Positions 14,108 through 21,155 of a DNA stretch of 34,415 bases are shown piece after piece; within the stretch, counting starts at the first letter, position 1; every line of letters starts with the position of its first letter. Both the position numbers and the translations under genes were made by a program. The notes beneath the pieces were generated by a model, which had not been told where the DNA came from, ran no database searches, and was given only the letters and a program-made list of their open reading frames with translations. The stretch comes from Candidatus Sungiibacteriota bacterium (GTDB lineage: Bacteria > Patescibacteriota > Minisyncoccia > Sungbacterales > HO2-52-23), in contig JACPMG010000025.1 in the NCBI GenBank assembly GCA_016186095.1, forward strand, positions 1 to 34,415, written 5' to 3'.

Positions 14108-15610
14108 CTACTTCACATAGTATTTCGCCTTCATCTCCGAAATCCTCTCATCCTCCACCATCTCCACTTTTGACTCGGCCGCATCAGCAATCTTAACAAG
14201 TTCCTCATCGCTCAAAGCGCCTAAATTCTTAATTCTTAACTCTAACTTCTCTTTCGTATTCCGCGTAGGATCGTCAATCACTTCCTGCAGAAGCACTTCC
14301 AAAACATGCCCCACTTTAATGCTCTGCGGAATCCCCAAAATCTTCATAACATCTTCGCCGTTCACTTTCAACATTTTTGGCGTGGGCGTTTCTTCCTCGC
14401 GCAAAATTTTCTCAACTCTAAATTGAAAGTGGCGCAGGCGATAGGGCACGGCCTTGGGCACTCCCATGCCCATACGATCGCAAATCCGCACCCGCACCAA
14501 ATCATCCATATTCTCCGCGCCGACGTGGCGCACCAATCTCCTGATGGACGAATCGGTAATTCCCTCATTGGGATCGTACTTGAAAAGGTGCCAGCGGATA
14601 AGCGTACTTACTTTTTCTACCGTATCGCGGGGGAAATGCAAACGTTCAAGAATTTGTGCAGCCATCCGCGCCCCAACCATATCATGCCCGTAAAAAGTCC
14701 ACTCATCGTTTTTCTTAGGCCCTTTGGTGCGCGGCTTGCCCACATCGTGCAGAAGCGCGGCCAGGCAGACATCCCAAGAGAACTTTTGTTTTGCCCCGTA
14801 TTCCAAGGCCTTCAAATTATGCTCCCAGATGGTAAAAATTCTTGGCCTGTTTTCCACGCCGATGCCCTCCTCAATCTCCGGAATAATATATTTAAGAAGT
14901 CCGAGATCGTGCAAAAGTCCAATGCCTTCTCGCGCGCGTGGCGCGGCAAAAATTTTCACGAGCTCATCGCGGATCCGCTCCTTGGCGATAAACTGCATGT
15001 TTCCGGAAAGTTTTTCTATCGCCTCTCTGGTTTTCTCCTCAATCCCGAGCCCAAGCTCCACCGCAAACCGAACTGCTCGCATCATGCGGAGCGCATCTTC
15101 CTCAAAACGCTTCTCCGTATCGCCCGCGGCGCGTATCAACTTTTTTTTTAAATCCCCCTGTCCATCAAATGGATCAACTATTTCTCCCTCTACGCCCACC
15201 GCGATGGCATTCAGCGTAAAATCTCTGCGCGATAAATCTTCTTCTAGGGTTTTGGCAAATCTAATCTCGTCCGGATGCCGCTTGTCGGTATATTTTCCCT
15301 CGGCGCGAAAAGTGGTAATTTCTATTTCTTTGAGCGTTTCGTCTTTGGCCTCCGTCTTTACGGTTACCGTGAGAAATTTGTTCTCATAAAAACTATCCGG
15401 AAAAATCTTTGTGATTTCTTCCGGTTTAGCCGAGGTGGTAACGTCCCAATCTTTTGGTTTCTCGCCTCGCAACAAATCTCGCACACAGCCACCGACAATA
15501 TGGGCCTCGAAACCTGCGCTTTGCAACTTTTCCAGCACCGCGGAAACTTCTTGGGGAATTTTTTCCGCCAGAGGCGGATCCGCCCTTGGCGGAAAATTTT
15601 CTCGCGTCAT
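14108..15610 (-). CDS. cca: CCA-adding enzyme / poly(A) polymerase family with HD domain
   Basis: Adds CCA to tRNA 3' ends. The catalytic head domain shows HIVGGCVRDLL and DWDVTTSA with its metal-binding Asp pair, then RRDFTLNAIA and DGQGDLKKKLIRAAG. The RMMRAVRFAVELG neck follows, and an HD domain (ALLHDVGKPRTKG, GHDMVGA) sits in the second half. The track starts at 15646, but a TTGTCA-17-TATCAT promoter places transcription start beside ATG 15610, giving 500 aa. Near the N-terminus the gene carries a 30-bp twin-hairpin element (15564-15593) translated as PPRADPPLAE, just ahead of the folded domain. None of the four intact tRNAs here encodes CCA, so this enzyme should be essential. Confidence 0.93.
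   Translation of the reverse strand: MTRENFPPRADPPLAEKIPQEVSAVLEKLQSAGFEAHIVGGCVRDLLRGEKPKDWDVTTSAKPEEITKIFPDSFYENKFLTVTVKTEAKDETLKEIEITTFRAEGKYTDKRHPDEIRFAKTLEEDLSRRDFTLNAIAVGVEGEIVDPFDGQGDLKKKLIRAAGDTEKRFEEDALRMMRAVRFAVELGLGIEEKTREAIEKLSGNMQFIAKERIRDELVKIFAAPRAREGIGLLHDLGLLKYIIPEIEEGIGVENRPRIFTIWEHNLKALEYGAKQKFSWDVCLAALLHDVGKPRTKGPKKNDEWTFYGHDMVGARMAAQILERLHFPRDTVEKVSTLIRWHLFKYDPNEGITDSSIRRLVRHVGAENMDDLVRVRICDRMGMGVPKAVPYRLRHFQFRVEKILREEETPTPKMLKVNGEDVMKILGIPQSIKVGHVLEVLLQEVIDDPTRNTKEKLELRIKNLGALSDEELVKIADAAESKVEMVEDERISEMKAKYYVK
15564..15593. repeat. 30-bp twin-hairpin element inside cca
   Basis: TCCGCC-AGA-GGCGGA then TCCGCC-CTT-GGCGGA: two stems with 3-nt loops, flanked by TTT and AAA. 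Same length and layout as the copies at 8285 and 16295. Confidence 0.8.
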
Positions 15611-15617
15611 CTTAACA

Positions 15618-15646
15618 ATGATACCGCAAAAACTGTGATTTGACAA
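15618..15646 (-). promoter_or_regulatory. cca promoter, leaderless
   Basis: On the minus strand, TTGTCA (15646-15641), a 17-nt spacer, and TATCAT (15623-15618). The predicted start is about 15611, one base before ATG 15610. Confidence 0.6.
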
Positions 15647-15711
15647 ATATGCAAAAATGATACAAAATATAGATAAATTTCCGGTTTTGTGATATTTTTA
15701 TTGAGTAATTT

Positions 15712-15783
15712 GCCCTCGTGGTGAAATGGATATCACGCTTGCCTTCGAAGCAAGTATTGGGGGTTCGAATCCCTCCGAGGGCG
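15712..15783 (+). tRNA. tRNA-Arg(TCG)
   Basis: 72 nt. Acceptor GCCCTCG / CGAGGGC, D-stem GTGA/TCAC, anticodon arm CTTGC-CTTCGAA-GCAAG reading TCG, T-loop TTCGAAT. Discriminator G; no CCA. Confidence 0.93.
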
Positions 15784-15924
15784 ACACAACTGCTTGTGTC
15801 GCGTGAGGGATGAGAAGACCACAGCGTTGCGCGACGAGCTTGAGGCGAGGAGCGCCGCGAGGGGCGGCCTGCGACTGAGCGAGCGGAAGCTCGCGAGAGT
15901 TGTAGGCGAATCCCTCCGAGGGCG
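15766..15924. repeat. Direct repeat of the tRNA-Arg 3' end (att-like)
   Basis: The last 18 nt of tRNA-Arg (15766-15783, CGAATCCCTCCGAGGGCG) recur exactly at 15907-15924, 141 bp downstream. Between them lie a 9-bp hairpin (GCGACACAA / TTGTGTCGC, 15781-15802) and GC-rich sequence with a GGAA-tetraloop hairpin (GCGAGC/GCTCGC). No gene is seen in this interval. Confidence 0.8.
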
Positions 15925-15987
15925 TTTGGTTCGCCCGGTCGTATGACCGGGCATCCAGTCGCATGACTGGACGAGTCCTGGCGGGCG
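15925..15987. repeat. 63-bp double-hairpin element, copy 1
   Basis: Starts TTTGGT directly after the duplicated tRNA end. It contains CCGGTC-GTAT-GACCGG and CCAGTC-GCAT-GACTGG hairpins and ends ACGAGTCCTGGCGGGCG. By my count it matches copy 2 at 52 of 63 positions, and all differences are transitions. Confidence 0.85.
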
Positions 15988-16154
15988 CGTTTCCATAATT
16001 TAAAAACCCGCAGATGATGCGAGCTGTGCGTCTCCCTTTTATTCCTATTTTCAAGGTGGTCTATAACGCCCTCATAAAATTGACTGAAAAACAAGGCGGG
16101 AATAAAATCACGTCATCCGCCCATAGCTCAATTGACAGAGTCCCGATGCTGTGT

Positions 16155-16227
16155 CCGTCCCTAGCTCAATTGGTAGAGCAGCTCCCTCTTAAGGAGACGG
16201 TTCCGAGTTCGAGTCTCGGGGGACGGA
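16155..16227 (+). tRNA. tRNA-Lys(CTT)
   Basis: 73 nt. Acceptor CCGTCCC / GGGACGG, D-arm GCTC-AATTGGTA-GAGC, anticodon loop CTCTTAA (CTT), T-arm CCGAG-TTCGAGT-CTCGG, discriminator A, no CCA. The flanks extend the acceptor stem by 11 perfect pairs (CGATGCTGTGT with ACACAGCATCG). A perfect 14-bp palindrome (16235-16248) follows. Confidence 0.9.
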
Positions 16228-16294
16228 CACAGCATCGAGGATCCTCGACTTCTAAAATGAGTTATTTCAAATTAAAGTCGGGCCGCTCCCTCTT

Positions 16295-16324
16295 TCAGCC
16301 AGAGGCTGATCCGCCTCGGGCGGA
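16295..16324. repeat. 30-bp twin-hairpin element inside the broken tRNA
   Basis: TCAGCC-AGA-GGCTGA then TCCGCC-TCG-GGCGGA. Same 30-bp layout as the copies in valS and cca, with compensatory base-pair changes in the stems. Confidence 0.8.
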
Positions 16325-16384
16325 AAGGACAAGGTTCCAGGTTCAACTCCTGGTGGGCGGATTTCCGAAAGAAAACTAAAGCTT

Positions 16385-16415
16385 GATAAAATAAAAGCCG
16401 GGTTTACCCTGGCTT
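16385..16415 (-). terminator. Terminator of the 16404 gene
   Basis: Minus strand: an 8-bp stem (with one G-T pair; arms AAGCCAGGG and CCCGGCTT) followed by TTTATTTTATC. The stop codon lies in the loop. Confidence 0.75.
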
Positions 16416-16706
16416 AACTCGTTTATTTATGAGGCTGTGGTTCTCCCATCCTGCACAGTATCTACTACAAAGTTTGTGTTCTATAAAAACCATTACGACC
16501 AGAGCGGCAACGCAGCCCATACCGACAACGCTCAAATACTTAGCTATACTTATTAAGTTTGCCGGGTCAAATATCAGTAATGCAATGGCATTGTCTGAGA
16601 ATAAGTAAAGACACGCTGCCAGGATCAGAAAATTTCCCCCCAAAGTAAATGATGCAAACTTCATCCTCTCTAACCATTTTGGATGGATACGTTTATTGAT
16701 CTTCAT
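16404..16706 (-). CDS. Small two-helix membrane protein of unknown function
   Basis: 100 aa. Not recognised. Two hydrophobic segments, about residues 18-45 (FTLGGNFLILAACLYLF) and 56-75 (YLSVVGMGCVAALVVMVFI), with basic ends (MKINKRIHPKW, INKRVKPG). It has two nearby Cys (CSRYC) after helix 2. The start is supported by a strong GGAGGGGGAG just upstream. A terminator overlaps its stop, so it is a single-gene transcript within the repeat-rich tRNA region. Confidence 0.6.
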   Translation of the reverse strand: MKINKRIHPKWLERMKFASFTLGGNFLILAACLYLFSDNAIALLIFDPANLISIAKYLSVVGMGCVAALVVMVFIEHKLCSRYCAGWENHSLINKRVKPG

Positions 16707-16864
16707 TCTCCCCCTCCATCAAAGAACTCTCGGACGTAGATTAGCACTTATAAAGACCTTCAGCAAGCCAGCAATAAATAGCGGGGATAAATCGTAAATA
16801 AATTTAGTGCAAGGTAAATGCCGCGGTTGCTTTGTGCCGCAGGACTGCCCGCATACGACTTTAT

Positions 16865-16927
16865 TTTGGTCCATCCAGTCATACGACCGGGCGCCCAGTC
16901 GTGCGACTGGACGAGTCCTGGCGGGCG
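16865..16927. repeat. 63-bp double-hairpin element, copy 2
   Basis: TTTGGT to ACGAGTCCTGGCGGGCG, aligned with copy 1 without gaps. Its second hairpin (CCAGTC-GTGC-GACTGG) is perfect and the first has one mismatch. The interval 16707-16974 holds no gene that I can support. Confidence 0.85.
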
Positions 16928-16974
16928 GATCAGGAAAAATAAATAGCGCCATCGGCGCCATAAAATTCTTTGAT

Positions 16975-17640
16975 CTACACCGGAAAAAGTTCGGCTCTGT
17001 ATATCTCCGGGGTGACCACCTTATCTATAAGTCCATAATCTATCGCTTGTTCCGGGAACATCCAAAGCTCCCTTTCCTCGTCCCATTCCTCGATAATCTG
17101 CTGAGGCGTAAGATCAACCTTCTTGCAATGCTTGATGATAATCCGGGCAAGTCTTTCGTCACAGGCATCAAGCCACTTCTCGCGCTTTTTTCTTTCCTTG
17201 CCTCTGCCTTCGGATCCGCCCCAACCGAGATGCAACATCATGGTGCAATTAGGAAACGCGTAGCGATGCCCTTCTCTGCCGGCAGCAAGAATGACCGCGG
17301 CCATGCTGGCACACATGGACCTTCCTATGGTAAACACCGGGGCTCGCACGCACTGCATAACGTCATAAAGCATCAGGCCAAGACTAGCTTCTCCGCCGGG
17401 ACTATCGATCATTAATCTGATCGGATCATTAGAATTTTCAGCATCAAGCGCAAGCATCAAATCAACTACTGTTTCGGCGCTCATGTGTGGAACGCTCATG
17501 CCCCCAATAATGATCGGCACGCCATGTCCAACTGGTCCGGAGAGAAAAAGTGTTCGCTTCTTCTCTGCAAGGTAAATCCATGGATCAACACGTTTCCTAT
17601 TATCAATGGCCCCTGGAAATAAATCCAAGCCTATAGCCAT
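16975..17640 (-). CDS. ClpP-like serine protease with Glu at the catalytic Asp position
   Basis: 221 aa. The ClpP/crotonase-like fold shows MIDSPGGEASLGLMLYD near residue 78 (oxyanion region), the nucleophile in RSMCASMAA (Ser112), and His137 in MMLHLGW. The third residue should be the Asp of an RDxF/W motif before EAxxYGLID. Here the segment reads EERELWMFPEQAIDYGLID, with Glu191 at that spot. ClpP forms a barrel that degrades proteins fed by a Clp ATPase. A Gly-rich basic insertion (GGSEGRGKERKKREK) follows the His. GGGAGGA upstream supports ATG 17640. Single-gene leftward unit, divergent from rpsO. It may be a diverged paralogue rather than housekeeping ClpP. Confidence 0.82.
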   Translation of the reverse strand: MAIGLDLFPGAIDNRKRVDPWIYLAEKKRTLFLSGPVGHGVPIIIGGMSVPHMSAETVVDLMLALDAENSNDPIRLMIDSPGGEASLGLMLYDVMQCVRAPVFTIGRSMCASMAAVILAAGREGHRYAFPNCTMMLHLGWGGSEGRGKERKKREKWLDACDERLARIIIKHCKKVDLTPQQIIEEWDEERELWMFPEQAIDYGLIDKVVTPEIYRAELFPV

Positions 17641-17732
17641 CGTATATCCTCCCGTAAAGAACGCCCTAAATATATCTCTAGCAAATCGCCAGCGTTTTGT
17701 AAACGCCCCGACCCCCTACTGCTGGGGGCGCG

Positions 17733-17761
17733 TTGCAAAAGAAAAGAAAATGTGATAGGAT
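17733..17761 (+). promoter_or_regulatory. rpsO promoter, leaderless
   Basis: TTGCAA (17733-17738), 17-nt spacer, TAGGAT (17756-17761). The predicted start at 17768 is the A of the rpsO ATG. Confidence 0.65.
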
Positions 17762-17767
17762 AACAAA

Positions 17768-18037
17768 ATGGCCCTAGCCGCCAAAGAAAAGGCAAAAATC
17801 ATAGAAAAGTTCCGCAGCCACGACAAAGATACCGGATCATCCGAGGTGCAGATCGCGGTTCTATCGGAAGAAATCGTGCACCTTACGGGACACCTTAAAA
17901 AACACGCCAAGGATTTCCACTCCCGCCGCGGGCTTTTGGGTATGGTAGCGCGGAGGAAAAAACTTCTGGATTACCTCAAGGAAAAAAACGCCAGGAAATA
18001 TAATAGCGTGATAAAGAAATTAGGGTTAAAAAGATAG
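17768..18037 (+). CDS. rpsO: Ribosomal protein uS15
   Basis: 89 aa, exactly the usual length. Binds 16S rRNA in the central domain of the small subunit. Signature features: HDKDTGSSEVQIAVLSE at residues 19-35, LTGHLKKHAKDFHSRRGLLGMVARRKKLLDYL spanning helices 3-4, and a basic C-terminus. The start codon sits at the predicted transcription start, so the mRNA should be leaderless. That is notable because E. coli rpsO is autoregulated through a 5' leader, which would be absent here. pnp follows after one gene, close to the common rpsO-pnp order. Confidence 0.96.
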   Translation: MALAAKEKAKIIEKFRSHDKDTGSSEVQIAVLSEEIVHLTGHLKKHAKDFHSRRGLLGMVARRKKLLDYLKEKNARKYNSVIKKLGLKR

Positions 18038-18040
18038 CCC

Positions 18041-18126
18041 CGATACCAATATACGAATTAAATACCAATAATACTAATCCTGCGTACGTATTCGTATAAT
18101 TGGTATGCAATAGTATATTGGTATCG
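18041..18126. repeat. TACCAAT-word hairpin between rpsO and the NYN gene
   Basis: 14-bp perfect outer arms (CGATACCAATATAC and GTATATTGGTATCG), with ATACCAAT/ATACTAAT words inside. It ends 16 nt before the NYN gene start. Confidence 0.7.
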
Positions 18127-18142
18127 CGGAAGACGAACTTTA

Positions 18143-18655
18143 GTGAGTGTGATCAAACACAAAGCCCAGAGAGTCGCCGTACTGATTGATGTGCAGAATA
18201 TGTATCATTCGGCCAAGAATCTCTACGGCTCAAGGGTAAATTTTAAAGAGATGCTCAAAGCCGCTGTGGCCGGACGGGAGCTGGTACGCGCCATCGCCTA
18301 TGTAATACGAACCGAATCTGGCGAGGAGAAGCCCTTTCTGGAAGCACTCACCAAAATCGGGATTGAAACCAAAATAAAAGACCTGCAGATCTTTCCGGGA
18401 GGAATGAAAAAGGCGGATTGGGATGTGGGCATGGCTATTGACGCCGTGCGGCTAGCCGGCACTTTTGTAAACACCATTGTTCTGGTCAGTGGAGACGGAG
18501 ATTTTATACCTCTGGCCGAATATTTGAAGGGGAAGGGGATACAGGTGGAATGCATGGCTTTTGCCCGCTCAACTTCCCAAAAGCTGCAGGAGGCGGTTGA
18601 TGATTTCATAGACATAGGTGCGGATCAAAAACGATACCTTATGAAAATAAGGTGA
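18143..18655 (+). CDS. NYN domain (LabA/DUF88-like) putative ribonuclease
   Basis: 170 aa, a single PIN-like NYN domain. VAVLIDVQNMYHSAK at residues 11-25 holds the first Asp and Asn, KKADWDVGMAIDAV the central acidic pair, and VLVSGDGDFIPLAEYL the last Asp pair of the metal site. FSRS-like AFARSTSQKL follows. NYN proteins are thought to be metal-dependent RNases. Being between rpsO and pnp suggests RNA processing or decay, which is inference. It starts at GTG 18143; no ATG fits before LIDVQN, and no good Shine-Dalgarno site is visible. Confidence 0.85.
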   Translation: MSVIKHKAQRVAVLIDVQNMYHSAKNLYGSRVNFKEMLKAAVAGRELVRAIAYVIRTESGEEKPFLEALTKIGIETKIKDLQIFPGGMKKADWDVGMAIDAVRLAGTFVNTIVLVSGDGDFIPLAEYLKGKGIQVECMAFARSTSQKLQEAVDDFIDIGADQKRYLMKIR

Positions 18656-18851
18656 CTCGCTCATGCGGTTCCCTCGCCCCGCTCTTGTCCGCTCAAAAAG
18701 GAAACCTCTCCTTCATTTCGCGGGCCAAGGGCGGGACTCGACCGCATGTCGCTCGCTGAAAGCATTTATTTAATGTAACATCTAAAGATGTTGTAAAATT
18801 AATTAACAAGGCGCAAAGAGAAGTGCGCGGCGGAAAACAAAAAAATAATCG
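18656..18851. other. Non-coding stretch before the pnp leader
   Basis: No gene seen. It contains inverted arms CATGCGGT (18662-18669) and ACCGCATG (18741-18748) around GC-rich sequence, then a small hairpin AACATCT-AA-AGATGTT (18777-18792) and AT-rich DNA that could hold the pnp promoter. Part of it resembles 22122-22270 (shared CTCGCCC and CTCGACCGCAT words). Confidence 0.5.
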
Positions 18852-18900
18852 GATCATTCGTTTCTCATCGGGAGACGCTCGCGGTAAGAGATGAATGATC
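18852..18900 (+). promoter_or_regulatory. Long hairpin in the pnp leader
   Basis: GATCATTC (18852-18859) pairs with GAATGATC (18893-18900), and TCTC pairs with GAGA inside. It lies about 40 nt before the pnp start. In E. coli a leader stem cut by RNase III mediates PNPase autoregulation; a similar role is inferred. Confidence 0.5.
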
Positions 18901-18940
18901 ACCAAAGTTTTTCCCGCAACGATCTTGGCGCCAAGAGTCA

Positions 18941-21124
18941 GTGAATACTAAAACGTATTCGCATACACTCGCGGGGAAAACATTTACAGTTGAGCTAAAT
19001 AACTGGGCTGAGCAGGCCAACGGTTCGGTTTTGGTGCGCTTGGGAGACACGATGGTGCTTGCCACAGCGGTCATGTCTCAGATGTCCCGCGAAGGCGGAG
19101 ACTTCTTCCCGCTTACGGTTGACTACGAAGAGCGCTTCTACGCAGCCGGGAAAATTCTCGGGTCACGCTTTATCAAGCGCGAAACCAGACCATCGGAGGA
19201 GGCCATATTGGTTGACCGCCTGATAGACCGCACTATCCGTCCTCGTTTTGATATGCGCATGAGGCAGGAAGTGCAGGTGGTGGTAACCACACTTTCCATT
19301 GATGATCAGAATGATCCGGATATTCCGGCGCTTCTGGCCGCGTCACTAGCGCTTTCCCTTTCCGACATTCCATGGCAAGGCCCGGTGGCGGGAGCGAGGG
19401 TTGGAAGAATTGACGAAAAATTCGTGGTCAATCCCCTTTATGAGGAACGAAAATTATCTAATCTTGATCTTGTAGTTGCCGGCACCAAAGATCGTATCAA
19501 CATGCTTGAGGCCGGAGCAGGAGAAATTACGGAGAGCGATTTTGCGGACGCGGTCTCCTGGGGATACGAATACGTAAAAGAGCTTGTGGCGTTTCAAGAA
19601 AAAATCCTGCAGGAAAATCCGCGGGAAAAAGCCCAGGTCAGGCTTTTGCCTCTGCCGGAAGAATTGAAAAATTTGATAAAAGAAGAGTTCTCGTCCCGCA
19701 TTGAGGCCGCGCTCTACAAGCAAGGGTCGCGCTCGGAACGTTACGGCGAAAAAGATTCCGTAAAAGAGGCGTGGCTTAAACGAGCACAGGAGCTTCATCC
19801 GGATACTTTTCAAAAAAACTCCGCTGAATATCTCTTCGACGAGGAGTCAAGCGAGATAATCCACCGGAGAATCCTGGAAAAAGGCGAGCGCCCGGATGGA
19901 AGAGGACCGGACGAATTGCGAAAACTTCAGGCCCAAGTAGGGGCACTGCCGCGCGTGCACGGATCGGGATTCTTCGCGCGAGGCGAGACGCACGCTTTGG
20001 CCACTATTACTCTGGGCGCGCCCGGAGATCAGCAAATTGTGGAGGGAATGGAGGTGCGGACCAAAAAAAGCTTTCTGCTGCATTATAACTTTCCCCCTTA
20101 TTCCACCGGGGAGACCAAACCCATGCGCGGTCCGGGAAGACGCGAGATAGGACACGGAGCACTCGCGGCCAAGGCTTTGACGCCGCTTCTCCCAAATAAA
20201 GACGAGTTCCCCTACACCATGCGCGTGGTATCGGAAATTCTCTCCTCCAACGGTTCAACATCTCAAGCATCCATATGCGCCGCCTCTCTAGCTCTTATGG
20301 ATGCCGGCGTTCCTATTAAAAAAGCCGTGGCCGGCGCCGCCATGGGGCTAATGTTAAACGAAAAAGGCGACTACAAAATACTAACCGACATTCAAGGTCC
20401 GGAAGACCATCACGGAGATATGGATTTCAAAGTATCAGGCACCCGAGACGGGATCACGGCCGTGCAGGTGGATGTAAAAATTGAGGGATTGACGCCGGAT
20501 ATGGTACGCGAAACTCTGGATCGCGCCAAGACCTCGCGTATGCAGATACTAGATCGCATGGAGACCGTTCTGTCCGCTCCACGCCCGGAATTAAGCCCCT
20601 GGGCGCCGCGCGTGAATATCTTGAAAATAAATCCAGAGAAAATCGGCGCGCTTATAGGCCCAGGCGGCAAAGTAATCAACGACATAATCGAGCAAACCGG
20701 AGCGCAGATTGACATTGAGGATGACGGCACGGTGTTCATCACCTCAGAGAACGAAGACGGGATGAAAAAGGCCATGTCTCTGATAAAACAGGTCACGCGT
20801 GAGTTAAAACCAGGAGAGCTCTTGGAAGGGAAAGTAACGCGCATCTTGGACTTTGGGGCGTTTGTGGAGGTGGGACCGAGGCAAGAAGGACTCATACATA
20901 TATCTGAACTTGCTCCGTGGCACGTGGAAAGGGTTACTGATATAGTTAATATAGGAGATGTCGTCCCGGTGAGAGTAAGAAATATCGATGAGCAGGGGAG
21001 AATAAATCTCTCGCTAAAAGATGTGCCCGGACGTTACAGCGAGGAGGAGGTAGCGCGCGGAGCCGAGGAGAGAACGCGAATGCCACAGCGCCATCTTGGA
21101 GGAAGAAGGCCCGGGCGGCGTTAA
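18941..21124 (+). CDS. pnp: Polyribonucleotide nucleotidyltransferase (PNPase)
   Basis: 727 aa, full length. Phosphorolytic 3'-5' exoribonuclease and polymerase, active as a trimer. Order: first RNase PH domain ([31 protein letters not shown]), all-alpha linker, second RNase PH domain ([44 protein letters not shown], catalytic [13 protein letters not shown]), KH domain ([15 protein letters not shown]) and S1 domain ([26 protein letters not shown]). The end is Arg/Gly-rich. The start is GTG 18941. Downstream, repeat copy C separates it from a membrane protein gene. Confidence 0.96.
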   Translation: MNTKTYSHTLAGKTFTVELNNWAEQANGSVLVRLGDTMVLATAVMSQMSREGGDFFPLTVDYEERFYAAGKILGSRFIKRETRPSEEAILVDRLIDRTIRPRFDMRMRQEVQVVVTTLSIDDQNDPDIPALLAASLALSLSDIPWQGPVAGARVGRIDEKFVVNPLYEERKLSNLDLVVAGTKDRINMLEAGAGEITESDFADAVSWGYEYVKELVAFQEKILQENPREKAQVRLLPLPEELKNLIKEEFSSRIEAALYKQGSRSERYGEKDSVKEAWLKRAQELHPDTFQKNSAEYLFDEESSEIIHRRILEKGERPDGRGPDELRKLQAQVGALPRVHGSGFFARGETHALATITLGAPGDQQIVEGMEVRTKKSFLLHYNFPPYSTGETKPMRGPGRREIGHGALAAKALTPLLPNKDEFPYTMRVVSEILSSNGSTSQASICAASLALMDAGVPIKKAVAGAAMGLMLNEKGDYKILTDIQGPEDHHGDMDFKVSGTRDGITAVQVDVKIEGLTPDMVRETLDRAKTSRMQILDRMETVLSAPRPELSPWAPRVNILKINPEKIGALIGPGGKVINDIIEQTGAQIDIEDDGTVFITSENEDGMKKAMSLIKQVTRELKPGELLEGKVTRILDFGAFVEVGPRQEGLIHISELAPWHVERVTDIVNIGDVVPVRVRNIDEQGRINLSLKDVPGRYSEEEVARGAEERTRMPQRHLGGRRPGRR

Positions 21125-21155
21125 ATCCGAAGCACGAAATCCAATGACAAGATCG

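Larger units (their letters stand above)
16117..16361 (+). pseudogene. Lys-like tRNA gene interrupted by a tRNA-carrying insert and a twin-hairpin element
   Basis: The 5' part (CCGCCCA, TA, GCTC, AATTGACA, GAG at 16117-16140) and the 3' part (T-arm CCAGG-TTCAACT-CCTGG, acceptor TGGGCGG, discriminator A at 16337-16361) have a perfect 7-bp acceptor match. Between them lies an insert of about 142 nt (16141-16282, ends CCCGA and TCGGG complementary) holding a complete tRNA-Lys. The sequence then resumes as CCGCTCCCTCTT, like the tRNA-Lys anticodon arm, but a 30-bp twin hairpin (16295-16324) splits that arm. Joining GAG to CC restores a GAGC D-stem. Even so, the anticodon stem is imperfect and G19 is changed, so a dead tRNA is more likely than a spliced one. 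Confidence 0.6.

Noticed and set aside
14306-15389. Long plus-strand ORFs (281 aa and 221 aa) opposite cca
   Set aside because: They are antisense shadows. The minus-strand frame carries all the CCA-enzyme motifs.
15781-15802. Rho-independent terminator after tRNA-Arg
   Set aside because: The 9-bp hairpin is perfect but has no T-run, and its 5' arm begins inside the mature tRNA, so it was listed only as structure within the repeat interval.
16141-16282. Group I intron in the outer tRNA
   Set aside because: At about 142 nt with most of it occupied by tRNA-Lys, there is no room for a group I core, and the join is at the D-stem/anticodon-stem border and not in the anticodon loop.
16289-16305. 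Leu(CAG) reading of the outer tRNA anticodon (CCTCT-TTCAGCC-AGAGG)
   Set aside because: The stem is perfect, but half of it comes from the 30-bp twin-hairpin element, and it would leave a variable region of about 31 nt that does not fold like a class II arm.
15612-16379. ORFs in the tRNA-repeat region (160, 118, 87 and 121 aa)
   Set aside because: They translate tRNA genes and palindromic repeats; no start signals and no protein-like composition.
16719-17415. ORFs at 16719-16961 (-) and 16807-17415 (+)
   Set aside because: The first is translated 63-bp repeat; the second is antisense to the ClpP-like gene with no Shine-Dalgarno site.
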